From Wolfiporia cocos (Eukaryota; Basidiomycota; Agaricomycetes; Polyporales; Phaeolaceae), in contig JACCLO010000051.1 of the NCBI GenBank assembly GCA_029448655.1, positions 18,789-82,788 on the forward strand: a stretch of 64,000 nucleotides of DNA, given 5' to 3'. Made by a program: the position numbers and the translations under genes. The notes beneath the pieces were generated by a model that was not told the origin of the DNA, searched no databases, and worked only from the letters and a program-made list of their open reading frames with translations. Of this stretch, positions 21,693 to 33,683 are shown one piece after another. How positions within the stretch are numbered: the stretch's first letter is position 1; every line of letters begins with the position of its first letter.

Positions 21693-22612
21693 TATCACAA
21701 GACGCGCTGCGGACCCAATGCAACGTGCTTATGAGTGGCATAATAGCCACTCCCCCAAAAGGGCTACGATAACAGCTCATGCTGCTATCGAGGGTCCAGC
21801 TATATCTGCAGTTCATATTCCCACGCTCGGCGCCTATTAGACACTCTATGGTGTAGGCCATGTATGCCGGCGCCACGTACGGGTAATGTACCCTAGTTAT
21901 TGCTCCGTAACGTCTATGATATTATGCTTTCGCATTATCTGTGACATTACCCCCACTTCAAGGATTAACCGTCTCTGGTTAAGGAGATAACTTAGGCTGC
22001 ATCAAGCCGCCCCCGGTACTAAGTATCACTTCTACTATGCTTTGTCATTGTGCCTGGTGAAGGGTACCCCCAATCCCTTATACCATTTGGCTTATGACGT
22101 GTGTGCCAACCTCTTGAAGGCCCGACTTACACCCTGGATTTTGGGTGCGGGTTAAGGCTATTTAATAGTAGTTTTTACCACGCAAGCTTTGACCAATCTT
22201 ATCCCCTGATACCTTACGGTTATAGAGGGGCCCCATGATACAGGGGGTCACGTGGTGGGTACTTTTCCCTCAGCCGCCAGTGGTTCGGAAGCGCCCCAGG
22301 CAGTGGAAATATTTGCCACCACCCAGGTTCGAACCGGCGACCGGGTGAGCTGTTATTATATCACAAGACGCGCTGCGGACCCAATGCAACGTGCTTATGA
22401 GTGGCATAATAGCCACTCCCCCAAAAGGGCTACGATAACAGCTCATGCTGCTATCGAGGGTCCAGCTATATCTGCAGTTCATATTCCCACGCTCGGCGCC
22501 TATTAGACACTCTATGGTGTAGGCCATGTATGCCGGCGCCACGTACGGGTAATGTACCCTAGTTATTGCTCCGTAACGTCTATGATATTATGCTTTCGCA
22601 TTATCTGTGACA
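21693..22612 (-). mobile_element. TRIM: miniature LTR element, 254-bp LTRs and about 412-bp interior
   Basis: Identical direct repeats at 21693-21946 and 22359-22612. On the minus strand the LTR starts TGTCACAGATAATG and ends near CTTGTGATA. The interior has no ORF. Just before the 3' LTR it has the PPT AAGTGGGGGTAA (21947-21958). Just after the 5' LTR is the PBS ATAACAGCTCA (22346-22356), the exact complement of TGAGCTGTTAT in its own LTR (22435-22445). The interior holds a palindromic GGTTCGAACC word (22325-22335), like a pol III B box. No clean 5-bp duplication was found; it lies at the truncated left edge of element D. It must be moved in trans. Confidence 0.75.
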
Positions 22613-24939
22613 CATGCAAGAGCTGCGGCCGGAAGGACTGCACAAACATGGAGGGGTGATGCAATTGGAGGGTGCCAGCATCCAAGGTGGACAATAAGGG
22701 GGCTCAGAAATCTACTAGCGGCAACCCCCCCACACCTCATGGCAAAGGTCACATGGTCCAGGTCACCACAACAGAGATGTGGATCCCAGATGACAGTGAC
22801 AACTCCATGGGCAACTCCACCGCCCATTCATCCGTGCGCATCACGGAGGTAGAGGAACCACTGGCCAGCACCGGCTCCATCAACAGCCCCAATTGGTCAG
22901 CCACCGAATTGGGGCACTACCATTATCCCATGGCATTCAGTTGCCCAGAAAACTCCTGACCATCCAGCTAGCGAGTCGAATTTTCGCCTTCAGCACATGT
23001 GAATCCTTGCCTATGTGTGCTGTGTACTAGTATAGTTGCCTGTACTGCTGACCTGCTTGTAAAAAATTGTGAAAATTTATATCACTATTACAAGAATCAT
23101 GCATGTGATAAGTCCCGATCTTTCCAGATCTGGGTTGACTTGTGGGTCTATGGTCAGAAAGTGCAAGGCTTGGCTTTAATCGATAGTGGAGCAACGTTAT
23201 CAGTCATCAACTCAGACTTTGTTGACAAACATCGTCTAGTCACCCACGATAAGAAAGACCCTTTTTGGATTCATAATGCAGATGGATCATACAACAAAAA
23301 TGGTCTCATCAATAAGTCAGTTAAAGGATTCATGCAACATGGCGAGCACAAGGAAAAGGTATTCCTTACCATCATGAAAATCCACAACCACGACCTTATC
23401 CTAGGATATGACTGGTTAATTAAACATAACCCCACTATGGACTGGAACTCTGGCAGTCTGGTATATCGATGTGGGTCTGCATGCCCAGAAGCCTCAGAAT
23501 CGTCCCCTGATTCGGAAGAAGTTGCACCCGATGACGAAGAGGACAATAATAACATCAGCAACATTTGGGATTCTGCGCTAGACACGATTGGAGATGGAAA
23601 CCCTGATGATCCATTTATCAAGTGGATCGGTACCCTGTCCAATGAGGAATTGGGACTCCTCATGGGAATGGTAGGAGAAATCCACCAGAACAGACCAGAA
23701 GCTGCAACCGAAAAATGGAAGCAGCTTGTGCCTAAGGAATATTGGGAATTCGGCCCAATGGTATTTTCGCAAAAAGCATCCGAAAGGATGCCAACACGTA
23801 AGCCATATGATCATGCCATCAATTTAATCGAAGGCACTCCATTGCCAACACTGGCCAAACCATATTCCCTCTTGCCAAAGGAAGAAAATTCCCTCCGTGA
23901 CTGGATCGCTGAAGAAAAGCGAAAAGGCTACATCTGAGATTCAAGCTCCCCTATGGCCAGCCCAGTATTTTTCGTTGCCAAGAAAGATGGAACCTTGTGC
24001 ATGGTAATCAATTACAGGAAGCTGAACGAAATAACTGTGGATAACAAGTACCCTATACCCCAGATATCGGACCTTATCAACCAACTCTCAGGTGCATCGA
24101 TCTTTACTAAGATCGACCTGAGATGGGGTTACAACAACGTCCGTATCAAGGAAGGTGATGAATGGAAAACAGCATTCATTACTAAACAGGGGTTGTACGA
24201 AGCCATGGTTATGTATTTCGGTTTCAAGAACGTGCCAGGGACTTTCCAAGCAATGATGAACGACGTCCTAAAGGATTTCATTGCCACCGGAAAAGTCATA
24301 GTCTATCTGGACGACATACTGATCTTTGGCAACGACTTAGCGGAACACCGCAAAATCACCAAGGCAGTCCTGAAAAGGCTGCGGGACAATGATCTATATG
24401 CCAAACCCGAGAAATGCTTCTTTGAAAAAAGTAGCATCGACTATTTGGGTATGATAATTTCTAAGGGCAGAGTCGAAATGGACCCCTCGAAACTATCAGG
24501 AGTATTAGATTGGCTGACCCCAACCAAGGTGAAGGAAGTTCAAGCCTTTTTAGGCTTTGCGAACTTCTATCGGCGGTTTATTCAGGACTTCTTGAAAATT
24601 GTGAAACCCCTGACAACACTCATGAAGAAGTCGGAGAAATGGCATTGGGATGAAGCACAGGAAGAAGCTTTCCAAAAGCTCAAGGCGGCCTTTACAACTG
24701 CCCCCATCTTACATATTCCGGACAAAATTCAGAAATTCCGTATAGAAGCCAACACATCAGACTTTGCGACTGGAGCAGTCCTAACGCAATGGTCACCAGA
24801 TAGTTGGAAATGGAATCCTTGCGCCTTCTATTCCACAGGCATGACTGCCCCGGAACGGAACTACAAAATTTATGACAAAGAGATGCTAGCCATAATTCGA
24901 GCATTAGAAGAATGGCAACATTATCTCGAAGGTCACCCG

Positions 24940-26033
24940 TGACACAGATGGCTCTGTGGGACTCACCAAGCCAGTATCCTGCGATGAACTAGGCGACTTA
25001 GGTGAGGAAGAGGTTATCAGACGCAGTAGGAGGTAGGAGGTTCTTCTACGGCGTACGCCGAGAAGAATAGAACTGAAGTTAAAGAGCGCTTGGCTCCTAC
25101 TTATATACATTGTGTCGGGAGGGCACGTGCTACTAGCTAGCGGTTGCCTTACCGGGTTATGTGGCTTTGCCAAGTGGCGAAGCTTTATCTTATCTGATGT
25201 TTAGTTACTCTATCTAGAATGGCCGTGGAAGGCCCTAATGGCCGACCCAATCGTAATAGAGGGATTATGTCTTATCTGTGATACTAACGCGGGCGCAGCC
25301 CGGGTATAGGTGAAGCCGGTTGCCGGATACCTTGCGGCATAATGGCGATTGGCCGTGCTTCGTTGGATGACCAAGGCGAGACGCCGAGGTCGTTATGCCA
25401 TTGGACGGGTAGTACCGTGGCATGTGTTACAGCCCGGTCCGGATGGTTACCGGGGCATGTATTGGTCTTAGCCGTGAGGCGAGGACCGGTGTTTGGGCAG
25501 CGCCGTGATGGCAGAAGCCCGGGACTTGGAGAACGCCGAGTCCGTGAGATGGCCGAGAAGGCCGAGCCTATAGCGATATTGCCTTGATGCTAATATAGTG
25601 CTATTTGGCCGTGTTGCCATTATTATGCGAAGGCGTGGCGCGCCTGAGGTGCCATTGTGATCAAGGATCTTATGGCGGTGGGAAGCCGGGAAGGCCGACC
25701 CAATAGTACAAGGCCGCGAGGCACTGTTTGTACATGTGGACATTATTATGCGAGCGTGCCGCGCTCGGCCTATCATTATGATCTACGATCTATGACGTGG
25801 CTGGTCTTGCTCTGACGGGCGAGACCTTTATGACGTAGCTGTAACTATGCTATTGGACCGGAAGGTGCCGTAGCGTTATGTATGCTGGTCATGTGGTGAT
25901 AAGCCCAGTTAAGAGCTTGTCGTGGTGGCAATGGGAGTTAACCCGTAGATAACTTGTAGTTAGACGTATAAATCCCAGGTAAATTGCTATAATCGTAGGA
26001 AAAATGCTGTAAGCCCCAGATAAATCTGTGACA
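24940..26033 (-). repeat. 3' LTR of LARD B
   Basis: 1,094 bp; on the plus strand starts TGACACAGATGG and ends AAATCTGTGACA. The adjacent minus-strand PPT GCGGGGGTAA is at 26034-26043. Open frames inside it are repeated exactly in the other LTR and are not genes. Confidence 0.92.
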
Positions 26034-26101
26034 TTACCCCCGCTTTAGGTTTCATCGTCCCTGATGAAACTATTCCTCATTGTGTACGTCCCAAGAGCGG
26101 T

Positions 26102-26316
26102 ATAACGCGTGATGACGAAGTGTCAAATGCCGTTATGGTGCTGCTTCAATTTGTCAATTGAACAGGGATAAATGGGAGTTTCAGGACTTGTGGTGGAACC
26201 TGAGCGTGGAAGGCGATTTTATTCCTTATAGTGATTTGTAACGCGTGATAGCGAAGTGCTAAATGCCGTTACTAGCGATTATCAACGCGTGATGACCGAA
26301 AGGTCAAATGCCGTTG
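26102..26316. repeat. Three covarying stem-loop repeats in LARD B
   Basis: Copies at 26102-26136, 26238-26272 and 26283-26316. Outer arms are TAACG/CGTTA, GTAACG/CGTTAC and CAACG/CGTTG; inner arms are TGAC/GTCA, TAGC/GCTA and TGACC/GGTCA. The unpaired CGTGA and AATGC between outer and inner stems are constant. Paired changes in the arms with constant internal loops point to a conserved RNA structure. Confidence 0.65.
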
Positions 26317-29300
26317 TTAGGGAGATGTAGTCGTGTTACTAGAGTGTGCTGTCATTGTGCATGCGGATCCTAAGAGGAGGGACTCTCCTGTTATCGCTGA
26401 AGGTGTTCTAGTGCCTTTTCGCGACCTTGGTCGGATTATTGCTTTTGCTTATGACGTTACTCGTAGTAGAAGGCGATATGGAAATGGTCATCATATAGTG
26501 CCTTTGAATCTACTTGTAATCTGTATCTCCAATAGCTTGCCAAGCGTATTAGAGGGTGCATTGTGTCGTTGTACGTATTTCGGATAGCATTGTGCGATAT
26601 TCCTTAGAGTGAGGGCTTCACTGTTAGCTCTGGAGATTTTCTAGTGTCTCTTCGAGCCCTTGGGCGGATATGTTGCTTATGCGTAGTACCCATTGAGTGT
26701 GACATAGCGGTGCTTTTTCGACGTCTATTGCCTAGCGGTGAATGGGATTGCAAGTTCCTTCGTTCGCGTGGCGGGTGTCTTAGGCTTTGTGCTTGTACAG
26801 GGGTAATCCTACTTTGTACGACTTATGCGGTTTGAACGGTTATTAAAGGGCGTCGCCTTATGAACGTTTATGAGGCGTCGCCTCCCTAGTATCGCAAGTA
26901 CTAAGCGTGTGACATTTGTCAATGCCCATTTGTTACAGGGGTTGTGTCCCCTAGTTAGATTGCTTCTACGTAGCGATCTCTTCGGAGTCGTAAGTTCCGG
27001 AATGAAGCTGTGCCTTCGTTGTTGTATGCACTTATTTATTAACGAGTAGGCTTCTCGTGTAAAACCCCATAGTATAAGTACTAATCATTGTGCATTATGG
27101 TCAATGCTTATGATTGTATTCCCTGATACTGTAGTGTCGTTGCCGTAGTGAGGCCTTATTGGGTAACCGTGAGAACATACATCCTTGTCAGGAGTTGTCT
27201 CGTATAGGTGTATCCCGTAAGGGCTGAAGTCCCATGGTGGCGATGACGGTAGTTTCCAATGTGCTTGTATGTCGTTAAAGTCGTTCTTCGATTGAGTATG
27301 ACATTGTAAGCGTGGGAACTGGGATGATCGTTGGGGAAGGGTATATTTCGCTATTGGATAGATAGCTACTATATTCCTATTACAGGGTTGTCGTCCATAT
27401 ACGAATAGGACAGTACGAGCATGAATGAGGGTAATCGGGCCTCTTAGTGCATGTCGTTTGTTGCTTTAATGACCGTAAGGTTCATTTGTAAGCGTGGGAT
27501 AGTGGACTTGTTAAGGTCCTAGGTGCGAAATTAGGGTTTCCACCCCCTCTTTCACGTTTGATCTCCCGATCAAACCTATCCAGATGGTTTTGGTTTTTAA
27601 AGAGGTTAAACCGCCTCTATACCCAGATAAGGGTGGGTGGATGTGGGCCGAAGGTATTCTTGACGTATATCCATATACGGCTGTATCCAGTGTAGTCGCT
27701 CGCATATGCGACCAGATTTTTATACTAAGGTTTCCAAGCCCTAGTTTGTCGGAATCGAAGGGTTTTCCAGGCCCATATTCGATGTAGTGACGAGATGTAA
27801 TCCTTTCTTGACGTAAGGATACAGATCCGGATTTATTTATTACGCGTCTCGACGGCGTAGGTTTCCGTAAACCAAGCAATTAAATGATAACCGATTGCCA
27901 AATCGGCTTGATTGAATTAATAAGGGGGACTCCCTTGTTATCTCTGGAAGTTTTCGAGTGCTTCTTCGAGACCTTTTGCGGACGATCGCATTGAGTTGCT
28001 AAGGTGTATTTTTCGAATTCGGTTATTCTCCCCACAGAGAAAAGTTGAATCGAAGTGAAATCAAAAGTGAGGTAGCTAGCCTCGTGACGAATTTTGCGAT
28101 TGGCGTGCGAAATTGTCGACTTCAATACAGGGGGGGACCGGTTGGAAACCGGTGTAGATTCGGCGATTGTGCGAGAATGCCGAATGAAGTGTGATTCTAG
28201 AAGCCTTGCGGCCTCCGCTACACTTCAAGGGAACGCGTATTAATAGCGTGTGTCCCTTGTTTTCCTTTCCTCTAACCCAGATTGCAAGATTCAATGAAGT
28301 AATCTTGTTGCGATCTGTTTGTACATGGGTGGCTGGTGGAAACAGCGCTGTACCCAATTATTTATAGACGCTTGTCAGACGTCTCTTCCCAATCGGATGG
28401 TAATTTCCTTGTCAGGAATTCCATTACCAAAAGGGGTGCCCCCGTTCTAAGGTTCTTTGTGACATGTGACCAAATGACAGATGCTCAATAACCCGAATCC
28501 CCTTTTCAGGAGCGAAGACCGAAGTCAAACGGGCGCCGATAGATTAAGAATCTTAATCGACTTGGTACTTAGGCATTCCCATAGTAATAATAGTTATAAG
28601 CATATGTTTGCCAAGCGTACGCGATCCTACGTCGAGTAAGGTACTAGTATCGTTTTTCGATTGACTTATTGTACCTAAGACGTAAAAGGTTGCTTTATAT
28701 GTACATAAGCGACCTTAACCAGGCTAGATAACCTGGGAACCAGCAGGTGACGCAGGATTTCCAGAGGCGAATACAAATGCTATTGGACGGTTTCTAAGCT
28801 ACTTTACAAAGTAAGTAAGCTACTAGGAGCCGCCACTAAAACTACATATTTATCTACTTATTGACTGGGATACCAGGGTACCTGAAAGAGAGCTCATCAT
28901 CAGCGATCAACGCTGAGTGGTCATGTCTAACACAAGAAGAACGGGGGCATGGTTAGGGGCGCCCTTGTCAGGACGCCGCGCGGAATTTAGCCGACAGGTG
29001 TCTTCATCGAAGCGCGCGACTTCCTTCTAGAAAGAGAGTCGGTGACTGCCAGCGCTTGATAAGCTGGGTCACATGGTTGGGAATAGGATACACAGCCCAT
29101 TTCCTCGTGGAGATGAGCTGGAAAGTGGTCGCAGTATTACACCGCGACCGGTCCGCGCTTTAGTGGTAAGGCTTGCCATCTATAGCCACCTGGGTGTCAC
29201 ATCAGGGCTAAAAAACCATCCGTCGATCTAAGATCGCGCATTCACGAGCGCTCCACACATCAAGGATGGTGGGCAACGCCGCATGCTTCCGGTGGGGCCC

Positions 29301-29885
29301 CAACTCGGTTTAACCCAGGCTCGCACACCGAGCTGCCCGTAGGACTTACGCTATTGGCTACCGCGAGTGACCTCGGCTGGTTTGGCCTTGCGAGCCGCAC
29401 CACCTCACCACTTGGATTCCCCGAAGGAGATCCCAAGCGGGCCCCTTACGCCTGGGGGGCGGCTTTGGAAGATTCCCACACCCAACTAAGGGAATACGCC
29501 GAAGCGCATATCCCTATGGGGATCCTACTGGTAGTGTTGGGTCCCTGAACAGGGATTGCCAAGACAGGGGGCTGCGCGCACACAGGCAGACGGTCCCCTT
29601 TTCCCAATAGGCGGGTCTCAACCGCTGGCACCAGCAACCTTGTCAGGAAGCCGGCGCCTCTCCTTAACCCTGGAGTCCGGGTTCGCAGGACGCATGCTGC
29701 TGATTAGGCAAGCAGCGCCCCACTGGGTGGCAGCAGGCCGCTAAGCCCGCCGCCGATGTATCCCAATCCGCAACCACGGAGCATACATCCCCTTTGCAGG
29801 AGAGTAGCGGCCCCTGCGCTATCTCAGACACCTGTTGGAGGAAAAACCCAGGCGCCACCAGTTAAGGAGGCGCAGGGGGGTAGGT

Positions 29886-29897
29886 AGTTCTATTCTT
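29886..29897 (-). promoter_or_regulatory. Self-complementary primer-binding site of LARD B
   Basis: On the minus strand AAGAATAGAACT begins 1 nt after the 5' LTR. It is the exact complement of AGTTCTATTCTT at 30022-30033 in the LTR, 33 nt downstream of the TATATAAG box (30059-30066). The transcript's own first 12 nt can therefore prime reverse transcription. The promoter of D's LTR has the same AGTTCTATTCTT start. Confidence 0.8.
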
Positions 29898-29898
29898 A

Positions 29899-30992
29899 TG
29901 ACACAGATGGCTCTGTGGGACTCACCAAGCCAGTATCCTGCGATGAACTAGGCGACTTAGGTGAGGAAGAGGTTATCAGACGCAGTAGGAGGTAGGAGGT
30001 TCTTCTACGGCGTACGCCGAGAAGAATAGAACTGAAGTTAAAGAGCGCTTGGCTCCTACTTATATACATTGTGTCGGGAGGGCACGTGCTACTAGCTAGC
30101 GGTTGCCTTACCGGGTTATGTGGCTTTGCCAAGTGGCGAAGCTTTATCTTATCTGATGTTTAGTTACTCTATCTAGAATGGCCGTGGAAGGCCCTAATGG
30201 CCGACCCAATCGTAATAGAGGGATTATGTCTTATCTGTGATACTAACGCGGGCGCAGCCCGGGTATAGGTGAAGCCGGTTGCCGGATACCTTGCGGCATA
30301 ATGGCGATTGGCCGTGCTTCGTTGGATGACCAAGGCGAGACGCCGAGGTCGTTATGCCATTGGACGGGTAGTACCGTGGCATGTGTTACAGCCCGGTCCG
30401 GATGGTTACCGGGGCATGTATTGGTCTTAGCCGTGAGGCGAGGACCGGTGTTTGGGCAGCGCCGTGATGGCAGAAGCCCGGGACTTGGAGAACGCCGAGT
30501 CCGTGAGATGGCCGAGAAGGCCGAGCCTATAGCGATATTGCCTTGATGCTAATATAGTGCTATTTGGCCGTGTTGCCATTATTATGCGAAGGCGTGGCGC
30601 GCCTGAGGTGCCATTGTGATCAAGGATCTTATGGCGGTGGGAAGCCGGGAAGGCCGACCCAATAGTACAAGGCCGCGAGGCACTGTTTGTACATGTGGAC
30701 ATTATTATGCGAGCGTGCCGCGCTCGGCCTATCATTATGATCTACGATCTATGACGTGGCTGGTCTTGCTCTGACGGGCGAGACCTTTATGACGTAGCTG
30801 TAACTATGCTATTGGACCGGAAGGTGCCGTAGCGTTATGTATGCTGGTCATGTGGTGATAAGCCCAGTTAAGAGCTTGTCGTGGTGGCAATGGGAGTTAA
30901 CCCGTAGATAACTTGTAGTTAGACGTATAAATCCCAGGTAAATTGCTATAATCGTAGGAAAAATGCTGTAAGCCCCAGATAAATCTGTGACA
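29899..30992 (-). repeat. 5' LTR of LARD B
   Basis: 1,094 bp, same ends as the left copy. TATATAAG at 30059-30066 (minus) and inferred start at 30033. Just downstream of the start lies a near-perfect hairpin with arms TTCTTCT.CGGCG and CGCCG.AGAAGAA. Confidence 0.92.
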
Positions 30993-31080
30993 ACCCGGAA
31001 AAATTCGAAGTATGGTCGGATCATCTGAACCTAACCTACTTCAAGACGGCTCAGAAGCTCACCAGGAGACAGGCAAGATG

Positions 31081-31971
31081 TGACACAGATCTAACTGTGG
31101 GACTCACCGCCTAATCCACAAGGTGAGGGGAATAAGCAGGCAAGCAGTCAGAAGGCGCGCAGAAGAGAGGTGAAGTTCTTCTAGGGCGCGCAGCGCCTAG
31201 AAGAACAGAACTAACGACTAAAGGCGTTAAGCCCTATCTTATATACATGCTTATACTTGATTACGTAAGTAAGGGAATGGTCCTACCCTAAACGTGTTAG
31301 TCATATGCTTGCATAAGGCGATGGTGTCAGTATGGCACCATCCGTATATCATAATGATGCGATAAGGCATCATGCATAGGTATCTATAGTGACCATGCTA
31401 GCCAGTAATGGACTTAGCCAGTAAGATACGAGGGATGGATCAGAAGATCCGCATACATGGTTACCGGGCCGGAGGCCTGGATCATAATGACGTCATGATT
31501 GGAAATGATGATGTCATGGAATGTACTAGACCATGGGTCTAGAATAGTGATGCCATTATTGTGTAATGATGGCGTGCTATGGATTGGACTGGGCTGTAGG
31601 CCTAGGTCCAATGGTGTCATAATTGGTAATGATGACGAAGGGGTTACATCATAGTGATGTCATAGCCAGGGGCTAGACCATATGATGTCATGATGATATC
31701 ATTATTTGTAATGATGGTATCATGGGTTAGAATAGACCATAGGTCTAGTCTTGTGACAGAGTGTCATGTAACATGTCATGCTTGATGACTAGCGTGTAAG
31801 CGCCGTGTCATAGATGCTTAGTAGCGCGTAAGCACTCTTGGGCTTAGGTAATAACTGTTAGGTTACACCGGCATGTCGGCTTGTACTGATAAGTACAGGA
31901 TAACTCGTAGGTATGCGTAATAATACCGGATAAATGGCAATTAATTGCGGAAAAATGTCAGATCTGTGACA
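31081..31971 (-). mobile_element. Solo LTR C inside D pol (TSD AGATG)
   Basis: 891 bp; the plus strand starts TGACACAGATC and ends AGATCTGTGACA, with AGATG at 31076-31080 and 31972-31976. On the minus strand it has TATATAAG, AGTTCTGTTCTTCTAGG and a strong hairpin (GTTCTTCTAGG...CCTAGAAGAAC). Its U3 resembles D's own LTR, so it belongs to the same group. Confidence 0.9.
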
Positions 31972-33683
31972 AGATGGGCATTATATCTGTCAAGATTTAA
32001 CTTCTCCATGCACCATAAACCAGGAAAAACCATGCTTACTGCAGACCCTCTGTCCAGGAGACCAGACCATGAAGAGGGGGTGGAACTCGACAATAGGAAC
32101 AATATTCTGTTGAAACCGGAATTTTTTGTTAACTTTGCGCGAGAATTAGCCATCCTTGCGTTCGAGCCCCTCCATCAGTTGGTAATCCCAGATGACGAAC
32201 TCCAACGAGAAATACACAAAGCATTGCTAGACAACGAGGTAACCAAGGACTACAAAGGCCTATTGGAGTCAGGACCTCACGAATTCGGCAAGTCTCTCAG
32301 AGACTGGAACTACGAGAATGGTCTACTCTTGTACCATAACAAGATCTACGTTCCCAAGGCACCAGAAGAGCTTAGAAATAAGGTCTTACAATTACACCAT
32401 GACCACCCTACTGCAGGGCATATGGGGAGATGGAAGACATACAAACTCATCTCACGTAATTACTGGTGGCCAGGACTAACCAACTCGGTAAAGAAATACA
32501 TACAGGAATGCGACACATGCCAGCAAATGAAGAATCGCCCGCAAAAGCCATATGGACCCCTGATACCTAACGAAGTACCAGAAGCCCCATGGGAGATAAT
32601 AACCATGGATTTCATTATGTACCTACCCAAGTCGAAGATAGACAACAAGGTGTATGACGGAATCATGGTTGTAGTCAATTGCTTGACCAAGCGAGCATGC
32701 TTCTTCCCCATCTCCAGCAAATTCGGAACAAAGGATCCCGTAAGAGTCCTATACAGAAGGTTTTACCCAATACATGGGCTACCTAAACGTATCATTTCCG
32801 ATCACGGAGTGCAGTTTGCATCCAAACTATTCGGCGAATGGTGTAAACTGCTAGGGATAGAACATGCCATGACTATGGCATATCACCCACAGGCAGATGG
32901 ACAGATGGAAAGAATGAATCAGACACTTGAACAATACCTCAGATGCTATGTAAACTCGTATTGCAAAGACAATTGGTCTCAATTCCTGCCTACGGCGGAA
33001 TTTGCATACAACAACGCAGCGTCAGAGACTACCAAGATGTCACCATTCTACGTCGAGTTGGGAAGGCACCCAAAGGCTGGGCCAGCAGATTTAGCTATTC
33101 AGGCAAAAGCAGACCTTAATGAAATTGCAACCGATCGTTGGAACGCTCAGGAGCAAGCCAAAGCCGCAATGCAGTTAGCAGCTGACAGTATGAAGTGGTA
33201 TTACAATCAATCGATCCAGAAAGTACCCTTCAAGGTTGGAGACAAGGTTATGATAGACGTAAGGGATTACCAAACATCCGAAAGAAGTTTGGCCCCCAGG
33301 TACATCGGCCCGTTCAAAATAGTCGAACAACTGTCACCCGTGACTTTCAGACTACACATGGATGGCCAATACCGAGCCTATCACCCGGTCTTCCATGCGT
33401 CAAAGCTAAAACACCATATACCGGCAAGGAAGAAGCTCCAGAACCAGATAAGTCAGGAGAATACGAAGTGGAGCAAATACTCAACCACAGATTCACACCC
33501 TCAGGAAAACTACAATTCCTGGTGCGATGGTTAGGGTACTCCATGGGAGAAGACACATGTGAATATGAAGATTACTACGTAAAAAATAATCAGTAGGAAG
33601 AAGAATACAAGGCAGAACATGCACTTAAATCACATACAGCTCATCGAAGATGACACACACACAATATACAAGTATTCGAACAG

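Larger units (their letters stand above)
26034..29898 (-). other. Non-coding interior of LARD B
   Basis: No ORF with recognisable domains. It holds three 34-nt stem-loops (26102-26316) with covarying arms, a looser fourth one (26914-26937), and a module of about 65 bp present three times (near 26387, 26626 and 27929, built around 'ctgttatc.ctggaag.tttt'). The half next to the PBS (28.9-29.9 kb) is GC-rich. Such interiors are typical of LARDs, where RNA packaging and priming signals are kept and genes lost. Confidence 0.7.
24940..30992 (-). mobile_element. Element B: LARD-type non-autonomous LTR element inside D pol (TSD ACCCG)
   Basis: Direct repeats of 1,094 bp (24940-26033 and 29899-30992) look identical over all I compared. 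The duplication ACCCG is at 24935-24939 and 30993-30997. The interior of about 3.9 kb shows no protein motif on either strand. On the minus strand the order is LTR, self-priming PBS (29886-29897), structured interior, PPT AAAGCGGGGGTAA and LTR. Identical LTRs mean a very recent insertion, so an active partner must supply Gag, RT and integrase. Its LTR ends, PPT and transcript start match those of D-type elements, which makes a D relative the likely helper (inference). Confidence 0.9.
23130..33596 (+). pseudogene. pol of element D: protease-RT-RNase H-integrase-chromodomain, split by two insertions
   Basis: Protease DSGATLSVI lies near 23182. A TGA at 23935 sits between the protease linker and RT (SSSPMASPVFFVAKKDG). 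RT has YLDD near 24305. RNase H carries EANTSDFA where EADASDFA is usual, so the first catalytic Asp appears to be Asn. The integrase (31972 onward) has HHDHPTAGH and CDTCQQ for zinc binding, then the DDE residues in MDFI, SDHG and QMERMNQ. The tail KLKHHIPARKK changes frame near 33420 into the chromodomain (EYEVEQILNHRF, LQFLVRWLGYS). The intact frame seen after removing B and C shows that those insertions came while pol was still largely open. Confidence 0.88.

Noticed and set aside
22325..22335. GGTTCGAACC as part of a tRNA gene or tRNA-derived SINE.
   Set aside because: No A box, acceptor stem or cloverleaf could be built around it; kept only as a B-box-like word in the TRIM.
25342..25587. 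Open frames of 81-102 codons inside the B LTRs, repeated at 30301-30735.
   Set aside because: They are duplicated only because the LTR is duplicated, have no motif and lie in LTR U3/U5 sequence.
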